Assembly: GCA_000310025.1 (NCBI GenBank)
Contig: FN648136.1
Coordinates: 334,524 to 398,523 of the forward strand
Direction: 5' to 3'
Source: Ectocarpus siliculosus
Taxonomy: Eukaryota > Sar > Phaeophyceae > Ectocarpales > Ectocarpaceae
DNA length: 64,000 nucleotides
Numbering within the stretch: position 1 is the stretch's first letter; each line of letters opens with the position of its first letter. Shown here piece by piece: positions 1 through 11,330 of this stretch. A program made the translations under genes and the position numbers. The notes under the pieces were generated by a model. That model was not told the DNA's origin. It worked only from the letters and a program-made list of their open reading frames with translations, and did no database searches.

Positions 1-22
1 AGGGGAGTCGCGAACAACACGT

Positions 23-409
23 TCAGCACTCGGGTTTACAAAGTACTGCTCGACGCGGCTTTGAACAGCGTTTATCCATCCGATCTGCAGCAGTCGTCTC
101 AAAGCCATCAAAGAAGGTACGGGACAAGCATTTCCGGAAAGACCGGCGCAGCAGTTGAGACACAGTGAGCAGCGGGTGTATGATGAATTGTCCACTGTTG
201 CAGAGACCCATGCTCCGCTCGACTTCGATGTATTGCGTATAGAAACGCAAGGACGAAGCTCTCGAAAAAGGACGTCCATACTCGGGCGGTTTGGGCCCAA
301 TGCTCAAGACCAAATCGGTAACCCCACCCTGGATCTCACCAATCTCTCCAGCAGAACCTCGCTGTCCGCCTAGCGCCCCTTTGGAAACAGCAGAGCGTCT
401 CTGGGGCAT
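23..409 (-). mobile_element. Possible gag-like retroelement remnant (128-residue open frame)
   Basis: This open frame contains a stretch reading RFYTQYIEVERSMGL followed by HPLLTVSQLLRR. That helical, aromatic and Arg-rich pattern resembles the gag region of stramenopile LTR retrotransposons, but I cannot name a family with certainty. It lies about 200 bases from an LTR-type repeat copy (604-840), which supports a retroelement origin. It could also be non-coding. Confidence 0.25.
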
Positions 410-603
410 CGCGCGGCACGATGCTCGAGTAGATCAAGATAGCAGTTCCGCGCGAGACCAGGATAGCAGCTCCCCCAGCCGAACCTCGCACTCAGGGAAG
501 CCGAAAATAACGCGAAGGAATAGCTTGTACTGCTGTCGTCGAAATTATTGTTTTTTACCCTGACTGGCGCTGGTCGGTCAGCCTGAGTTATCAATAACTG
601 TAG

Positions 604-840
604 ACACGCCTGAAATTAGGCAGGGCCTAGGACCAGAATCCTTCCCCCCTGGCCTCGGGGGGCTGGTCAATTTACCTCCTTGGTGACGGTAAACAGAGTG
701 TGTACTATTTCACACGAGTCTCTCCTAGCAACATACCAACCAGGCAGGTAGCCTAATCTACAATATCTTAGACGTGCATATATCCAAAGGGCGGCTTCCC
801 ACCGCGAATTGCTTCTACCCAGGTGCGCTGCGTCCACATG
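604..840 (+). repeat. LTR-associated dispersed repeat, copy 1
   Basis: Bases 604-706 (GC-rich block, then a run ending GGTAAACAGAGTGTGTA) and 762-840 (ATATCTTAGACGTGCA, then a block ending GTGCGCTGCGTCCACA) recur in the same order, inverted, at 14307-14035. The first block also recurs at 9683-9780. The fixed order of the two blocks suggests they belong to one LTR. Bases 841-1440 between this and the next copy hold no gene that I can support. Confidence 0.6.
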
Positions 841-1442
841 CGATTCTGGGTTCTGGCTTGTGGCTTACCATCGTGAGTAGGCTGCAAGCTGCTTTTCTTG
901 ATGTGCAGGTCATGGGGGGCGTGTAAAAGTCGGGGGAGCTGACAGTAGCGGACGGCCGCGTGCTCGAGCTCACACAAAAAACCAGCTGGGGGCTGATGTC
1001 GGTGGACCCGTTGTCGTTTGTCGTGCCTGGTAATTAATTGTGAGGTGGTCATTCTTGGCAACCCGACGCTGAAGGCGTTGGGTATCGATGTGTACGAGAG
1101 CTTGGGAGGCCTGTGCGCGTTCGCGCGCTAGTGTCGCGTGTGTTGTGACCGTCGTGTACAAACAATGCCGCCGAGTGACGCTTGCCGGTCATGCTTGAAA
1201 GCAAGCAGAGGAGGATCCAGCGGTCGAGCGTTTCGTGGCGCGAGGCGCAGATATGGACATGAGCCCTGAGGAGGAGGCATCGGCGCGGTCTGCCTCGTCT
1301 GACAGCGCTGTCTCTTCTGCGGTTGCAGCTGGCTTGGCAGGCATCCCATGTGGGACGTCTGCGAGGCATACCAGCGAGAGCTGAATGCGTTCCGTCGTGG
1401 TTTACGCCATGGCTGGCGACCCTCTGCAAAAGTTGAACCTCT

Positions 1443-1885
1443 ACGGGTCACTCATCAACATCTCCAACGACCATGTCTAGGCCCCTTTCAGAGCCCTGTG
1501 CGCAGCTTTCCCCCGGAGTCTCGCCCCCTCTCCTGAAAAAGGCTGTTCCGCACCTGCCCCTGGGTGCGGTGCTGTTTGATGATGCTGCTCGTCATGCTGA
1601 AAAATGTACATCAAGCAGTCAGCAAAGGCATCTATCTTATCAATCAATACTCGACAAGATAGCCCTCACTCAACTCAAACAAATGAAGCACGAATACGAA
1701 GGAAGACAACGAAGTAACGTCATCAATGCGCAAACAAGACGGCCCTTACCTAACTGAGCCGTATTGCTGCTTCAACTCAGCCCGAACCTTTTTGCCGGAT
1801 GGAACAGCATGGGGTACCATCAGCATCTCCAACTACAATGTCCGAGCCCCCAGCAGAGCCCTGTCCACAACACCCCCAAAGCGAA
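1443..1885 (+). repeat. Dispersed repeat cluster related to the 4.1 and 9.8 kb copies
   Basis: Two copies of a block built on ACATCTCCAAC, a CCGAGCCCC or GGCCCC box and AGAGCCCTGTCC lie at 1443-1503 and 1812-1880. Between them, 1640-1800 contains a segment beginning TCAATACTCGACAAGATAGC that recurs at 11710-11790, and another that recurs at 12830-12905. The cluster is probably LTR or untranslated retroelement sequence. No open frame here has recognisable protein features. Confidence 0.55.
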
Positions 1886-3930
1886 AAAAAAACACGCCCC
1901 ACTGCACCGGAAAACGAAGCAATGGCATGGGGACGGCATGCAGTACGTGTAGTACGTTAACACGCCGCGTTGATATCAGCAAAAATGTCACCCCTTTTAG
2001 AGGGAGTCCAAAACGAGCTACTCGAAACAAGTCTCACGCAGAAGCCAAAGAGCACGTGCATGCGGGCTATCAAAAATACCCCATTTCAGAGCTCGAATTC
2101 GCGGGAGGCAAACAAGCTTTATAATTATAAATACAGGCCGGTTTCGGAGCTCAAATTTAGCTTTGTCGCGAATGATCATGATGTCCTGGCCAAAGTAGCA
2201 AGAACGTTTGTCACAACGACCAAGAACGCAGGTTTCGGATTCACGACGTTGAAGTCATCAGAAGGATTGAAAGTATATACCTGGTACCTCAATACACACG
2301 ACCTTCAGAGAAACGCTAGCAGACTGCGAACTCTCAAGAGAAACTTCATTCAAGACAGGGAACTAACTGCCAACGGAAAATCACCTCCACTTTGACCGCT
2401 ATGTTATCAGCAGACAGCAGGTCGGTGACCGTAGACCATCACCCGAAGCAGGTGTACTCCATTCAACTGCTAAGCATTAGCAAAGGCTGCTTTTGACTCC
2501 AAGGCTGCATCCTGGTTTGAAAACGTACGCTCATGTGCGGCACAATTGAAAAAGCGACGCACTTGCGCACGAAGGTTCTGAAGACGAAACAGTCGATTGA
2601 AAGCAGCCAAAGCATAACCTAGTCGTGGCTGCAGTACTCCTCGAGATTCTGCCGCATTTCCGCAAAGGGGTTGTTGGTGAACCCCACCCACCGCTGTGAT
2701 GCTCCTCCCAAATCCAGACTTGGCAGCTCACCACCCCCGGTCAGTGCAGGACCAACACAAGTCCGCACTCGCGCTCGCCAGAGTCTGCTTCTCGACGTGT
2801 ACATCCGATATGGTTGCCTCCGCCGCTCAAACGCTCGAATAATTTTGATGGATCACCAAACAAGCTTCTTAAGGCTTCGCTTTAGGCTCCTCGCCGTCGC
2901 CTGGGTCTCCGGGGCTCCGCCATGGTGTTTCTTTCCCCAACCATAAAGATATTTTTTCTCACAGGTCAAAAGCTTGATTAATACCCTAGGCCGCGTCCCC
3001 GTCGGCTGATGTGTAATTTCAGTTGTCCCCTCTGGCGCTAATAACCCTAACCCTAGCCCCAGGAGACACAAAACCAACACATCTTTTTGGAGAAATGATA
3101 CCAGCTTGAGCAACCTCGTTGACAAAAATCGTGCCGCTCATCAGTTTAGGCCTTGAAGTGCGATATCCAGGTGCTTGAAGTTTTGTGATTTGCGCGTAAT
3201 CTTCCCGCCGAAATTTTGGTGAACCAGCGTAGCAACGTCTTCGCCGAGTGCTGTAGTGTAGGCCGGATGTGTTCCTTGACGACATCTATGCGGCCTACAA
3301 TAGTTGAAGACTCGTATAACGTGTAGGACAATGGTTTGCGCGCGAGAAAGTGGGGTGAGAGCCTTTCGATTCCGGTGTGGACTATGTTGGTTTATACCGG
3401 GAAATCTGCGTGTATCTCGCGGCTCAGCGCTCAACACAGAGAGAATTTCCCGTTCGTCTCAGATTCAATGTCAAAGAGGAAACCCGAAAAACGCTCCTAA
3501 GGAAAATACGACTGGGGACAGTATGATTCAGTATGTTTGAGTTTGGAACGATGACCTACCCGAGCGGTTCAACCTTTTGCTCTCTTCACTCAGCCTGCAT
3601 CGCTCACCGGTTGAACTCGCAGTTTAGACGCTTCGACCTTGCTTTCGACAATGACCATCCGCTCGAGCATGCCTTCAACCTCACCTGAGACAGAATCGAC
3701 GGGTGCTTGGTTCGTCAAATGTTCCTTCTGCTATCGAGGATGCTGCCGGTGCTTTGAAATGTACATGTCGATTTCTGTGAGAATCAGTTGAGCCTCCTTC
3801 TTACTCTCTTTAGAGCGGACTGGTCGCCCCAGCGGTCTAATAGGTAACCTCATAGACCTACAAGCTGCAGCTACTGGGTTGGAATTTTGGTAGATGGGGG
3901 AAATGTAATGTTGCTTGCGCTGCCACGTAT
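1886..3930. other. No gene recognised; short telomere-like tract
   Basis: This stretch has only short, overlapping open frames without recognisable domains. The one distinct motif is AACCCTAACCCTAG at about 3043-3056, a two-unit telomere-type repeat (CCCTAA). I see no RNA gene or clear transposon boundary. Confidence 0.4.
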
Positions 3931-3939
3931 GGGCAAGAG

Positions 3940-4175
3940 AGCCATATGCCCTCCGTTGACCCCTCGGGCAGCCTCCCCACCGTGTTAGGGGGGAGGCTGG
4001 GCGCCTAAGCCCCTATGGAGGGGCGTACAAGGGGAAGCCAAGAAGGAGAGTGTTATCATCATCAGACGTCAACAGAGGTCCCCAAGATGGGAAAACTAGG
4101 GGGTACCACTAACATCTACAACTACCATATCTGGGCCCCTCGCAGAGCTCGGTCCACAACGCCCCCAAAGCGCAT
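3940..4175 (+). repeat. LTR-associated dispersed repeat with GC hairpin, copy at 4 kb
   Basis: A palindromic block (GGCAGCCTCCCC ... GGGGAGGCTG, 3967-4000) is followed by TCATCATCAGACGTC and the ACATCTACAACTACC block at 4112-4175. The same order occurs at 9683-9875, and the hairpin part recurs at 10585-10690. It belongs to the family at 604-840 and 1443-1885. Confidence 0.55.
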
Positions 4176-4225
4176 CGCTACTTGCAGTATGCGAAATTCA
4201 TGGACATTTTTTTGCTTGATCCACC

Positions 4226-4965
4226 ACCGACGCTACACTGCAGCTCTTCCGGCCGTTGCAACGCGTTTGTAGCAGTGGTTTCCCTGCTTTCGTCGCAGTG
4301 TCTCTTCAACCCCTTGAAGGGGCGGGAAGGGCAGCGGCGGCCTCAGTTCCTTTTTGTACCATGGTGTACAAATCAGTCCACCTGCTCTTCTTTCTGGTCG
4401 GTGTTTGTTTTTCCGCTCATCATCTCCAAAGTTTGCACTGGCGCAACGGCACTGCCACCGGCGCTACTACAGCTGTTGCTGCCGTTCCTGCACCACGAGT
4501 AGCAGCGGTTTTCTTACTTTCCTTGCAATATCTGTTGAGCCCCATAGACGGGCAGTGACGGGGGTGGTCGTTGCATATCCATTCGGGTGTAAAGTGAGTT
4601 AGGGTGAGATCGCTGCCTCTTCCGTGTGCGTGTGTGACGCATCGTTGAACTGACTTTTGGGCGATATTGCTTGACTCCACTACCGACGCTACACTGCAGC
4701 TCTTCTTGCCATTGTTGCGCCATGAGTAGGAGTGGTTTCCCTTCTTTCCTCGCAGAGTCTCTTTAACCCCTTGGAGGGGCGGGAAGCGCGGCGGCGGCTT
4801 CAGTTGCTGTAATGTTGTAAAATCAGACCCACCTGCTCTCGCTGATCTGGTGTATTTTTTTCCGCTCATCCGCTCATCTATCAAATTTTTGCCAGCGCGC
4901 AACGGCTCTACCTCCGGTGCTACTGCAGCTTTTGCGACTGTTCTGGTGGCATGAGTAGCGGTGAC
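4226..4965 (+). repeat. Two-copy tandem repeat, unit about 456 bp
   Basis: The motif CCGACGCTACACTGCAGCTC begins at 4227 and again at 4683, followed in both copies by related text (a GCGGGAAG box, then a TTTTTCCGCTCATC box, then a GCAACGGC box). A shorter sub-motif, GGCGCTACTACAGCT, is shared with the 7.2-7.9 kb tandem array. Open frames here run through the repeats in several phases and are not supported as proteins. Confidence 0.55.
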
Positions 4966-5104
4966 TGTTCTGTTCTATACGCAATGTCCCTGCGTCCCCA
5001 CAGCGGGTGGGAACGGGGACGGCTACAGAAACCCATTTCGTCGTCAACTAAAAGAAACTAGACACACCACAGCCGATTGTGCAGTCTTTTCGCCTGCTGA
5101 ACTG

Positions 5105-5245
5105 ACGTCGCCGCCAAAAATGTGGGGATTGATTGGCCACGAAATATAAATTTCAGACGAATGGGCTGTTCGAAAGAACATCCGCTGGACAGAAATTTGG
5201 CCCAAAAACAGGGCCAGGCGCAGGGCTTACAGTTGTTGAGAAAAG
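5105..5245 (+). repeat. Dispersed repeat pair, copy 1 (partner at 8425-8550)
   Basis: The segment TTCGAAAGAACATCCGC, then a GACAGAAATTTGG box, then AAAAACAGGGCCAGGCGC, matches 8475-8540 with a few changes. The two copies flank the 7.2-7.9 kb tandem array. Bases 5250-6370 downstream show no gene I can support. Confidence 0.5.
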
Positions 5246-6455
5246 TAGTCACGGTAGGGTATACCCTGCGCCTTTTCGGACGCACCGTGGTGAAATTGGG
5301 CGCTGACCAATGATATGAGTGCATTTACTGCTGTTAATGACTGTGTACCGAGGTGTGTCACTTTTCGACCAGGATATATACCCTGTTGTGTCGTTTTCCC
5401 AAACTTAAAATATATATGTATCAACACCAGAAACAAAAACATCGCCCCCCCCGCTGAAAATACAAGAACGAACAGTGTTTCTTGTGCACCGAAAATAACA
5501 ACAATTTCAGAAACAAAGCCAAAACCCACCTCCCCATCACGACCGCACGATCATCTGGTCCAAACGATGATAAATAAGTCCTCCGCAACAAAACATACTG
5601 AAACGAATAATTCAACTGCAAAACTACTACCAATCTAACAGAACAGAATATGTGCAACTCATGCGTATGGAATTTCAACCACACTAGAAATTACATACAG
5701 AGACCTGCACAAAATCAAAACAACACCTGGCCAAATAGACCACCACAGCAAGCCCGTCAAACTGGTTGTTGTGCACCTCGGGCTAGATCTCCAGAATTCC
5801 GCCAACACGTCTTGGCCCCCGCCCGCTCTCGTCACCACCATATCCTCCGTTGACCCGGCGGCAAACGCATGCACCTCGGCCGTCGCCACCCCAACATCTT
5901 GCCTCGGTCGAAAGGAGTGTCAAACCCCAGCACGGGCCCCCCTCTGCTCGACCTCAGCAGACACCGTTTGCCCTTGTCGAACGGACGCAGCAGTGCCCCA
6001 AACCATGCCATGTCTGTTCACTCGATCATCGTTGCTACTGTTAGCCCTGCGCCTGACCCCCCTTTTTTGTGTATACGCGTCGTCGGGCTGTTGGACGAAA
6101 GACCACAAAAGTAAAGTTTTTCCGCTTTTCAAGTCGCCGGCGCCAAATCTTGTATTGACTTGATATTAAAGAGCGAGAGGAGAACGCGAAATACTCGATG
6201 GCACAAACGAATTGGCTCTTGCGGCTCAGTACACCTGTGAACGGGACATATCTATGAACTTATCGGTCAGTTTTTCAATGGGCGGGTTCTAACCCATCAA
6301 ACACTCTAAAAACAAGTGATTTTCGGCCCTTTTCGCCTGCTGCCACGAACGTGAGCAACTTAAACGCAGCAAGGTGAGGCAAAAAGCCATGCTAGAATTC
6401 ACTGCGTCATCGTCGCGCAAAGCGAATCCCCAGATCGGGTACTCATCGGGTACTC

Positions 6456-7208
6456 ATGGGTACGTCTGGGAAGAAAAAATCGCCGGACTCGAGGAAAAAA
6501 CGAAAGGAAAAGTTCTCGAGACAACAAGAGATATGTGTCGAAAAACATGGTATGACGATGGAGGCCAGCGCGTCGCTAGCCAGGTTCGACGGGCTGGTGA
6601 GGAGGGCAGACGTCAAGGAGTTGGCACGGAGCCGCGACGCCGCAACGGCGAAAGCTGACGCCGCCCGCGTACAAAAGAACAAGGCGAACGCGGCAAAGAG
6701 AAAGGCAGAGAGAGTAGCAGCAGAAGAAAAAGAAGCAGCCGTGGCGGAAACGCGGGAAGAAGCCGTGGCGGAAACGCAGAGAGGGGCCGTGGCGGGAACG
6801 CAGAGAGAGGACGCAGCAGCGCAAGAGGAAGGGGGGGTGCAGGGCGAGCTGGTAGGTGGCGGGTTGGTAGGCAGTCGTCTTAGGTTCGTAGGCGCGGGCG
6901 GAGGCAAAGCGAGCGCGGTGGTAGCCGGAGCACCTGGGATGACGTGCGAGAGTTTTTCGATTTTTTGTGCGTGTGTTTTTTTTGCTGCTACTGCTGCTGC
7001 TGCTTTTTTCGGTGAAATGATTATTGCGCACACCTTCTTTTTGCCCACATGTGTTTCTCGTTTGGCAACAAACGTGCCTGGTGCTTACCCACCCCCTCCC
7101 TCTCGCCCAAGCAAGACATCCAAACCCCGACGAGGAAACAAAGTCGGGACAACGCCCCCGTCCTTCGGGCCCCTCCAGCACCCAACAAAAGCTGTGGCGC
7201 CAACATGA
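6456..7208 (+). CDS. Hypothetical Ala/Glu/Lys-rich coiled-coil open frame
   Basis: This 250-residue open frame has a basic N-terminus (GKKKSPDSRKKRKEKFSRQQ), then an Ala/Glu/Arg-rich stretch likely to form a coiled coil, with a short internal repeat based on AVAETQR at 6740-6815. After residue 140 it becomes Gly/Val-rich and then hydrophobic. That end probably reads into non-coding DNA, because the last bases are the start of the 7.2 kb tandem array. The opposite strand is also open over much of this interval, so the strand is not secure. No domain is recognised. It may be a remnant of a transposon-borne DNA-binding or trihelix-like protein, but I have no direct evidence for that. Confidence 0.25.
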   Translation: MGTSGKKKSPDSRKKRKEKFSRQQEICVEKHGMTMEASASLARFDGLVRRADVKELARSRDAATAKADAARVQKNKANAAKRKAERVAAEEKEAAVAETREEAVAETQRGAVAGTQREDAAAQEEGGVQGELVGGGLVGSRLRFVGAGGGKASAVVAGAPGMTCESFSIFCACVFFAATAAAAFFGEMIIAHTFFLPTCVSRLATNVPGAYPPPPSRPSKTSKPRRGNKVGTTPPSFGPLQHPTKAVAPT

Positions 7209-7212
7209 CGGC

Positions 7213-7925
7213 CACGGCACAAAGGCTGTACCGCCGGCGCTACTACAGCTCTTTCTGTCGTTGCTGCGCCATCAGTAGCTCTTCGGCCTCAGGCAGGCGA
7301 GGAAAGGTTGCAAGCTTGGGCAGTTCTTTTTTGATGTTGTGTTGTGTCAATCAACACATTTTTTTCGTGTTGAATAAAAAAATATGCCTGCCATCATCCA
7401 TCAACTTCGACGTTTCTTTCGTCATCGCCTGCATTTGTGTCACGGCGCAAAGGCTGTACCGCCGGCGGTACTGCAGCTCTTTCTATCGTTACTGCGCCAT
7501 CAGTAGCTCTGGGTTGTACACGTGCTGCGCATTACCTCTTCGACCACGTGCAGGGAAAGAAAGGTTTTGAGCGCGGGCAGTTCCTTTTTGATGTTTTGTT
7601 GCTGCAAAAAAGATGTTTTTCGTGGTGATTCAAAAAAATATGGCTGCCTTCATCCATCTATTTCGGATCTCTTTTCGGCGTCGCCGACATGCACCACGGC
7701 GCACAGGCTGTACCGCCGGCGCTACAGCAGCTCCTTCTATCGTTGCTGCGCCATCAGTAGCTCTGGCTTGTACACGTGCTGCGCAATACCTCTTCGACCA
7801 CAATCAAGGGAGGAAAGGTCGCGAGCGTGGGCAGTGCAGTGCCTCTTGGGTGCAGGTGTATTTGTTTTAAACGACCTTTTCTTTTCGTGTTGATTCAAAA
7901 TTCATCTGCCTTCATCCATCGCGGA
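7213..7925 (+). repeat. Three-copy tandem repeat, unit about 230-255 bp
   Basis: Copies begin at 7213, 7441 and 7695 with CACGGCGCAAAGGCTGTACC or a close variant, and share GCTGCGCCATCAGTAGCTCT and, later, a CCTTCATCCATC box. Spacing is 228 and 254 bp. The units are not multiples of three in length relation, so the translated repeats change frame. Confidence 0.75.
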
Positions 7926-8424
7926 TTCTTTATCACAACTCATCGTCATCCTCCCCGCTCAGCTCGTCGGACAGACCACTCTCAGACTACGACTCCGACA
8001 TAACATCGTGGATCACGCTCCTAACCTGCCACTAGGGGCCAAACTTAGCTTTGTCATTTGCAGCCTTTCAAGAACTGGGTTACATCGTGCGAGCGTTTTC
8101 AGGCAGCCGAGGCGGATAGCGAAAAGGGGTGAAAGGTCGCCACTCTCCTCCAACTCCAAAATGAGTTCGGGAAAAGTGGGAAGCGTAGGCGCGTTCTGCG
8201 CATCTTCGGCGCCATCGGCCATGATTTGTGGCGCAGGTCAGCAGTGGGGTGGTCGCAGGTCTAGTTTGATCACGAGGGAGCACCACGCATCAACCACACC
8301 GCCGTGTGTTGTCCGTGTATGTGTTGTTGTTCGCGTGCATCCACGCCGCTAAAACAAAATAAAAAAATACAAGCCATCGCAGCACATGTTCAGTCTGTTC
8401 GCCCTGGAAATGGACGCCGCTGTC
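7926..8424. other. No gene recognised
   Basis: There are short overlapping open frames on both strands with no domain, no clear splice pattern and no repeat boundary other than the edge of the preceding array. Confidence 0.35.
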
Positions 8425-8543
8425 AAAATTGGTCGGCTTTGATTGGCTTGGCAACGACAAAAATAGAAAAAAGTCTATTCGAAAGAATCTCCGCGTGACA
8501 GAATTTGGGCTCAAAAACAGGGTCAGGCGCGGGGCTAACTGTT

Positions 8544-8591
<48 letters not shown>

Positions 8592-8610
8592 ACTGCTACT
8601 GCTGGATCCA
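8425..8610 (+). repeat. Repeat-pair copy 2 with an adjacent (CTG)n tract
   Basis: Bases 8430-8545 match the copy at 5120-5240. They run directly into TGTTGTTGCTGTTGTTG and then an almost pure CTG tract to about 8600. The minus strand reads the tract as poly-Ala and the plus strand as poly-Cys. Both are low-complexity artefacts unless transcription shows otherwise. Confidence 0.65.
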
Positions 8611-9682
8611 ACCACCTGGTCAACGTCCCCGGTATCGCAGACGTCGCGCACCCCTGCAAACAAGGTACTGATTTAGAAAGGGTGCGTGTACGCACCCCGC
8701 TCGCCACAGCCGCTGTTATGCCAGCCCTCACCAACCTCACCACCTCACCGGCGCACCGACCGCCATAATTGATTTCGTCGTCGATGTCGGCGACCACTGC
8801 TGCTCCGTTGCAACTGTTCTCGCTCTCGTTGCCGCTGTCGGTGCTGCTCGCAATCATGGTTTCCACCTCGTCACATCAAGTACCGCAAAACTTCCGATCC
8901 CCCAAGACATGAGATCCGTCCGTCTTTCAAGACCAAACCTCATTTGTCTTCTCGGCCTCTTCCTCCCGCCGGATGTGCAGCAGTCGCTCGCACCCGGAAG
9001 GCGATATCATCATAACTTCCGACTACTGGGACTGCTGTGTGGGTGGTTTTGTCGACTCCACCACTGCTGGGGACGCCTCCGCCACCGCCTCTTCCTCTGC
9101 GAACTACTCAATCTCGGCCAAGGAAGCCCTCGCAAAATCTCTCGCTTTTGACCACTTCGCCGCTGTCGCCGTTGATACATCCCCCGATGCGAACGCTCCA
9201 TCCTCAATATGTCCCCCGAAGGGAAAAGTTTAAGTTCGGTGCTGATGGGCGTGAAATATCGTTTCCACACGGGTGTGCCACTCCATGCAGAACATCACCA
9301 CCACGAAACCACTGCTGTTACAGATGCGGGTGTTGCTGGCGAGGAGGACCACCCCGGTGTTGCTGCTTCTGCTGCTTCTGCTGCTACTTCTGCTGGGTGT
9401 TTCGGTAGCTCCGATCGTAATCCCCAATATACTGGACTCAGTCGTCCTTTCGAACATACCGTACACAGCCTGCAGGCAAATTCCGGCAGAAGTGACCACT
9501 TTCGCTCCAAGTACATGAAGCCGGCCATGCCTCGCGAAACTGTACGATCACTTAATTTTTCTTGTACATCTCTCTATGAGACTTTGTCGGACTACTGGTC
9601 TTCACGGTTCTGCCTGCGTGTATGGCAACCGCTAACTCTCCAGTGGGAGATCTTCTGTTTGTCACACCAGCGTTCATAGACA
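8611..9682. other. Low-complexity stretch without a supported gene
   Basis: Several overlapping open frames exist on both strands. A second CTG-rich patch lies at 9355-9410 (GCTTCTGCTGCTTCTGCTGC). I see no domain, no consistent splice sites and no match to known transposon proteins. Confidence 0.35.
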
Positions 9683-9880
9683 AGCCTGAAGTCAGGCAGG
9701 GCCCAGGACGAGCGTCCTCCCCCCGTGGCCTCGGGGGGCTGGTCGGTTCACCTCCTTCGTGATGGTAAACAGAGTGTATTATTATCATCAGACGTCAAAA
9801 GAGGCCCCGCTGATGGGACAACAAGGGTACCATTAACATCTCCAACTACCATATCTGGGCCCCTATTCCGGTGTTGGAAC
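9683..9880 (+). repeat. LTR-associated dispersed repeat, most complete composite copy
   Basis: This copy joins the GC-rich block of the 604 copy (9683-9780, ending GGTAAACAGAGTGTATT) directly to the 4.1 kb block (TCATCAGACGTC, then ACATCTCCAACTACCATAT and CTGGGCCCC to 9872). It shows that the two blocks belong to one repeat unit. Confidence 0.6.
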
Positions 9881-10584
9881 ACCTATGCGACCCACCCACC
9901 TAATAAAATACCACTACAGTTCATAGTTCATCACTTCAAAGCTAAAGGTAGAACGACCTGAATCAGCCGTCCCAGACAACAACGTACAACCTCACTTAGA
10001 TGTCTTCGGCCGCGCACACTGGTAGCTTGGGGGGAAATCATGCCAAAGAACGGTCAAGGCCAGTTTGTACCCGCCACAATGAGCGATTAAACAATTATCC
10101 CGACCCAATCTGATAATCGATACAAGGCTTCCTTCCTATGCAAACGGAAGTAAGTAGATTTGCGAATCGCCAAGGGCGGACAAGCCAATACCGCTCAAGT
10201 ACAACACGTGCGCAACTCGCTAAGGAGATAGCACCAACACCTCAGTATCTCAACACCTCAGTACCACTGAGGAATGAATAAGCGAGACAAACCTATATTG
10301 GCCTTCCTGCAGCCGTTCCAAATTGCAGACCCCTTGCTGTTGTGTTGCATGTTCGGATTGTTTGTCCCATGAACACCACGGATGACGCATGCCAAACCTC
10401 AAAAATGTGTTTGGTTTGATGCGGCATACTCAAAAGAAATACATCTTGGCTAGAGTAGTGCTTGCCTATGTCGTATCTCTTAAAATTTTTGGCACGATAC
10501 GGTGTACCCATTTAGTTAGTTACTCACACACGTTCGGAGTGCTGCTACAGTACTTGGTCTTGGCATGCCTACTGTGCATAGAAC

Positions 10585-10700
10585 GGAGAACCATATGCCC
10601 TCAGCAGACCCACCAGGGCGGCCTCCCCTGGGTGAGAAGGGGGAGGCCAGGCCACCAAAGGAACGGCAAGAGCAAGAAGTGTGTAATTTTTTCCGAAGTC
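10585..10700 (+). repeat. LTR-associated repeat fragment with GC hairpin
   Basis: CCATATGCCCTC at 10592 starts a block related to 3949-4060, including the palindromic CCTCCCC/GGGGAGG core. The 600 bases before it hold no supported gene. Confidence 0.45.
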
Positions 10701-10883
10701 CACAGAGTCCCCCCTCAATGGAACAAAGACCGGCGTATCATACACAGTTGCAGGTCAACAGCATTAAAAATTCCCAAAAAATCAGGCCTGACAACCGATA
10801 TCTTCGTATTTTGTATTTTCCTGTAGTCTGCGCAGATTTTTCAAAGAAAGCCAACATACTGAATAGTATAGCATCAGCTAAGT

Positions 10884-10908
10884 TGGGGTTGGGGTTGGGG
10901 TTAGCTAG
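10884..10908 (+). repeat. Short G-rich telomere-like tract
   Basis: Three and a half units of GGTTGGG or GGTTAG type occur in a row. It is too short to be a chromosome end and lies inside retroelement debris. Confidence 0.5.
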
Positions 10909-10979
10909 GGATACGCTCTACGTGATCCCTTCCTGGTCTTGTTTGAATATGCCACCCGTATTTCCTTTAGCCAAAGGTT

Positions 10980-11330
10980 CGGATTGGAGCGCAGTGTGGG
11001 CGCAGCGCACCTGGGTAGTAGTGAATTGGGTCACGGCCGAGTCGAAGGAGGTTTTTCAGCCTACTTTCACGCAGGAAGAGTTCGAGTTGGAGGCGATCGT
11101 GGATATGTCGGTGGCGAAAGGAGGCCCTGGGTTTGATTCAGATATCCAAAGGGCGGCTTCTCACCATGAACTACTGCTACCCAGGTGCGCCGCGTCCACA
11201 GACGCTACAAATGACCACAACACGTTAGTGACGCGCGACAAGACTAAATTGACTAAAGCTGCACGCTCGCAAAAGAAGAAACTTACGCGAATCATGGACG
11301 CGACCAACACACCGCAAACAACTTGAACCG
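10980..11330 (+). mobile_element. Ty3/gypsy pol 3' end remnant (chromodomain region), plus strand
   Basis: The plus strand reads ESKEVFQPTFTQEEFELEAI, closely matching the decayed minus-strand copy at 13043-13100 (ELKEVFRHAFM, stop, GEFEMKAIVDIS). This is the linker into the C-terminal chromodomain of a chromovirus-type integrase. It is followed by the LTR-associated block at 11139-11199. The frame stays open to 11326 with a Lys/Arg-rich tail. It is a fragment, not a functional gene. Confidence 0.55.

Noticed and set aside
8423-8866. Poly-Ala (minus) and poly-Cys (plus) open frames
   Set aside because: Both come from the same (CTG)n tract, and nothing outside the tract looks like a protein domain.
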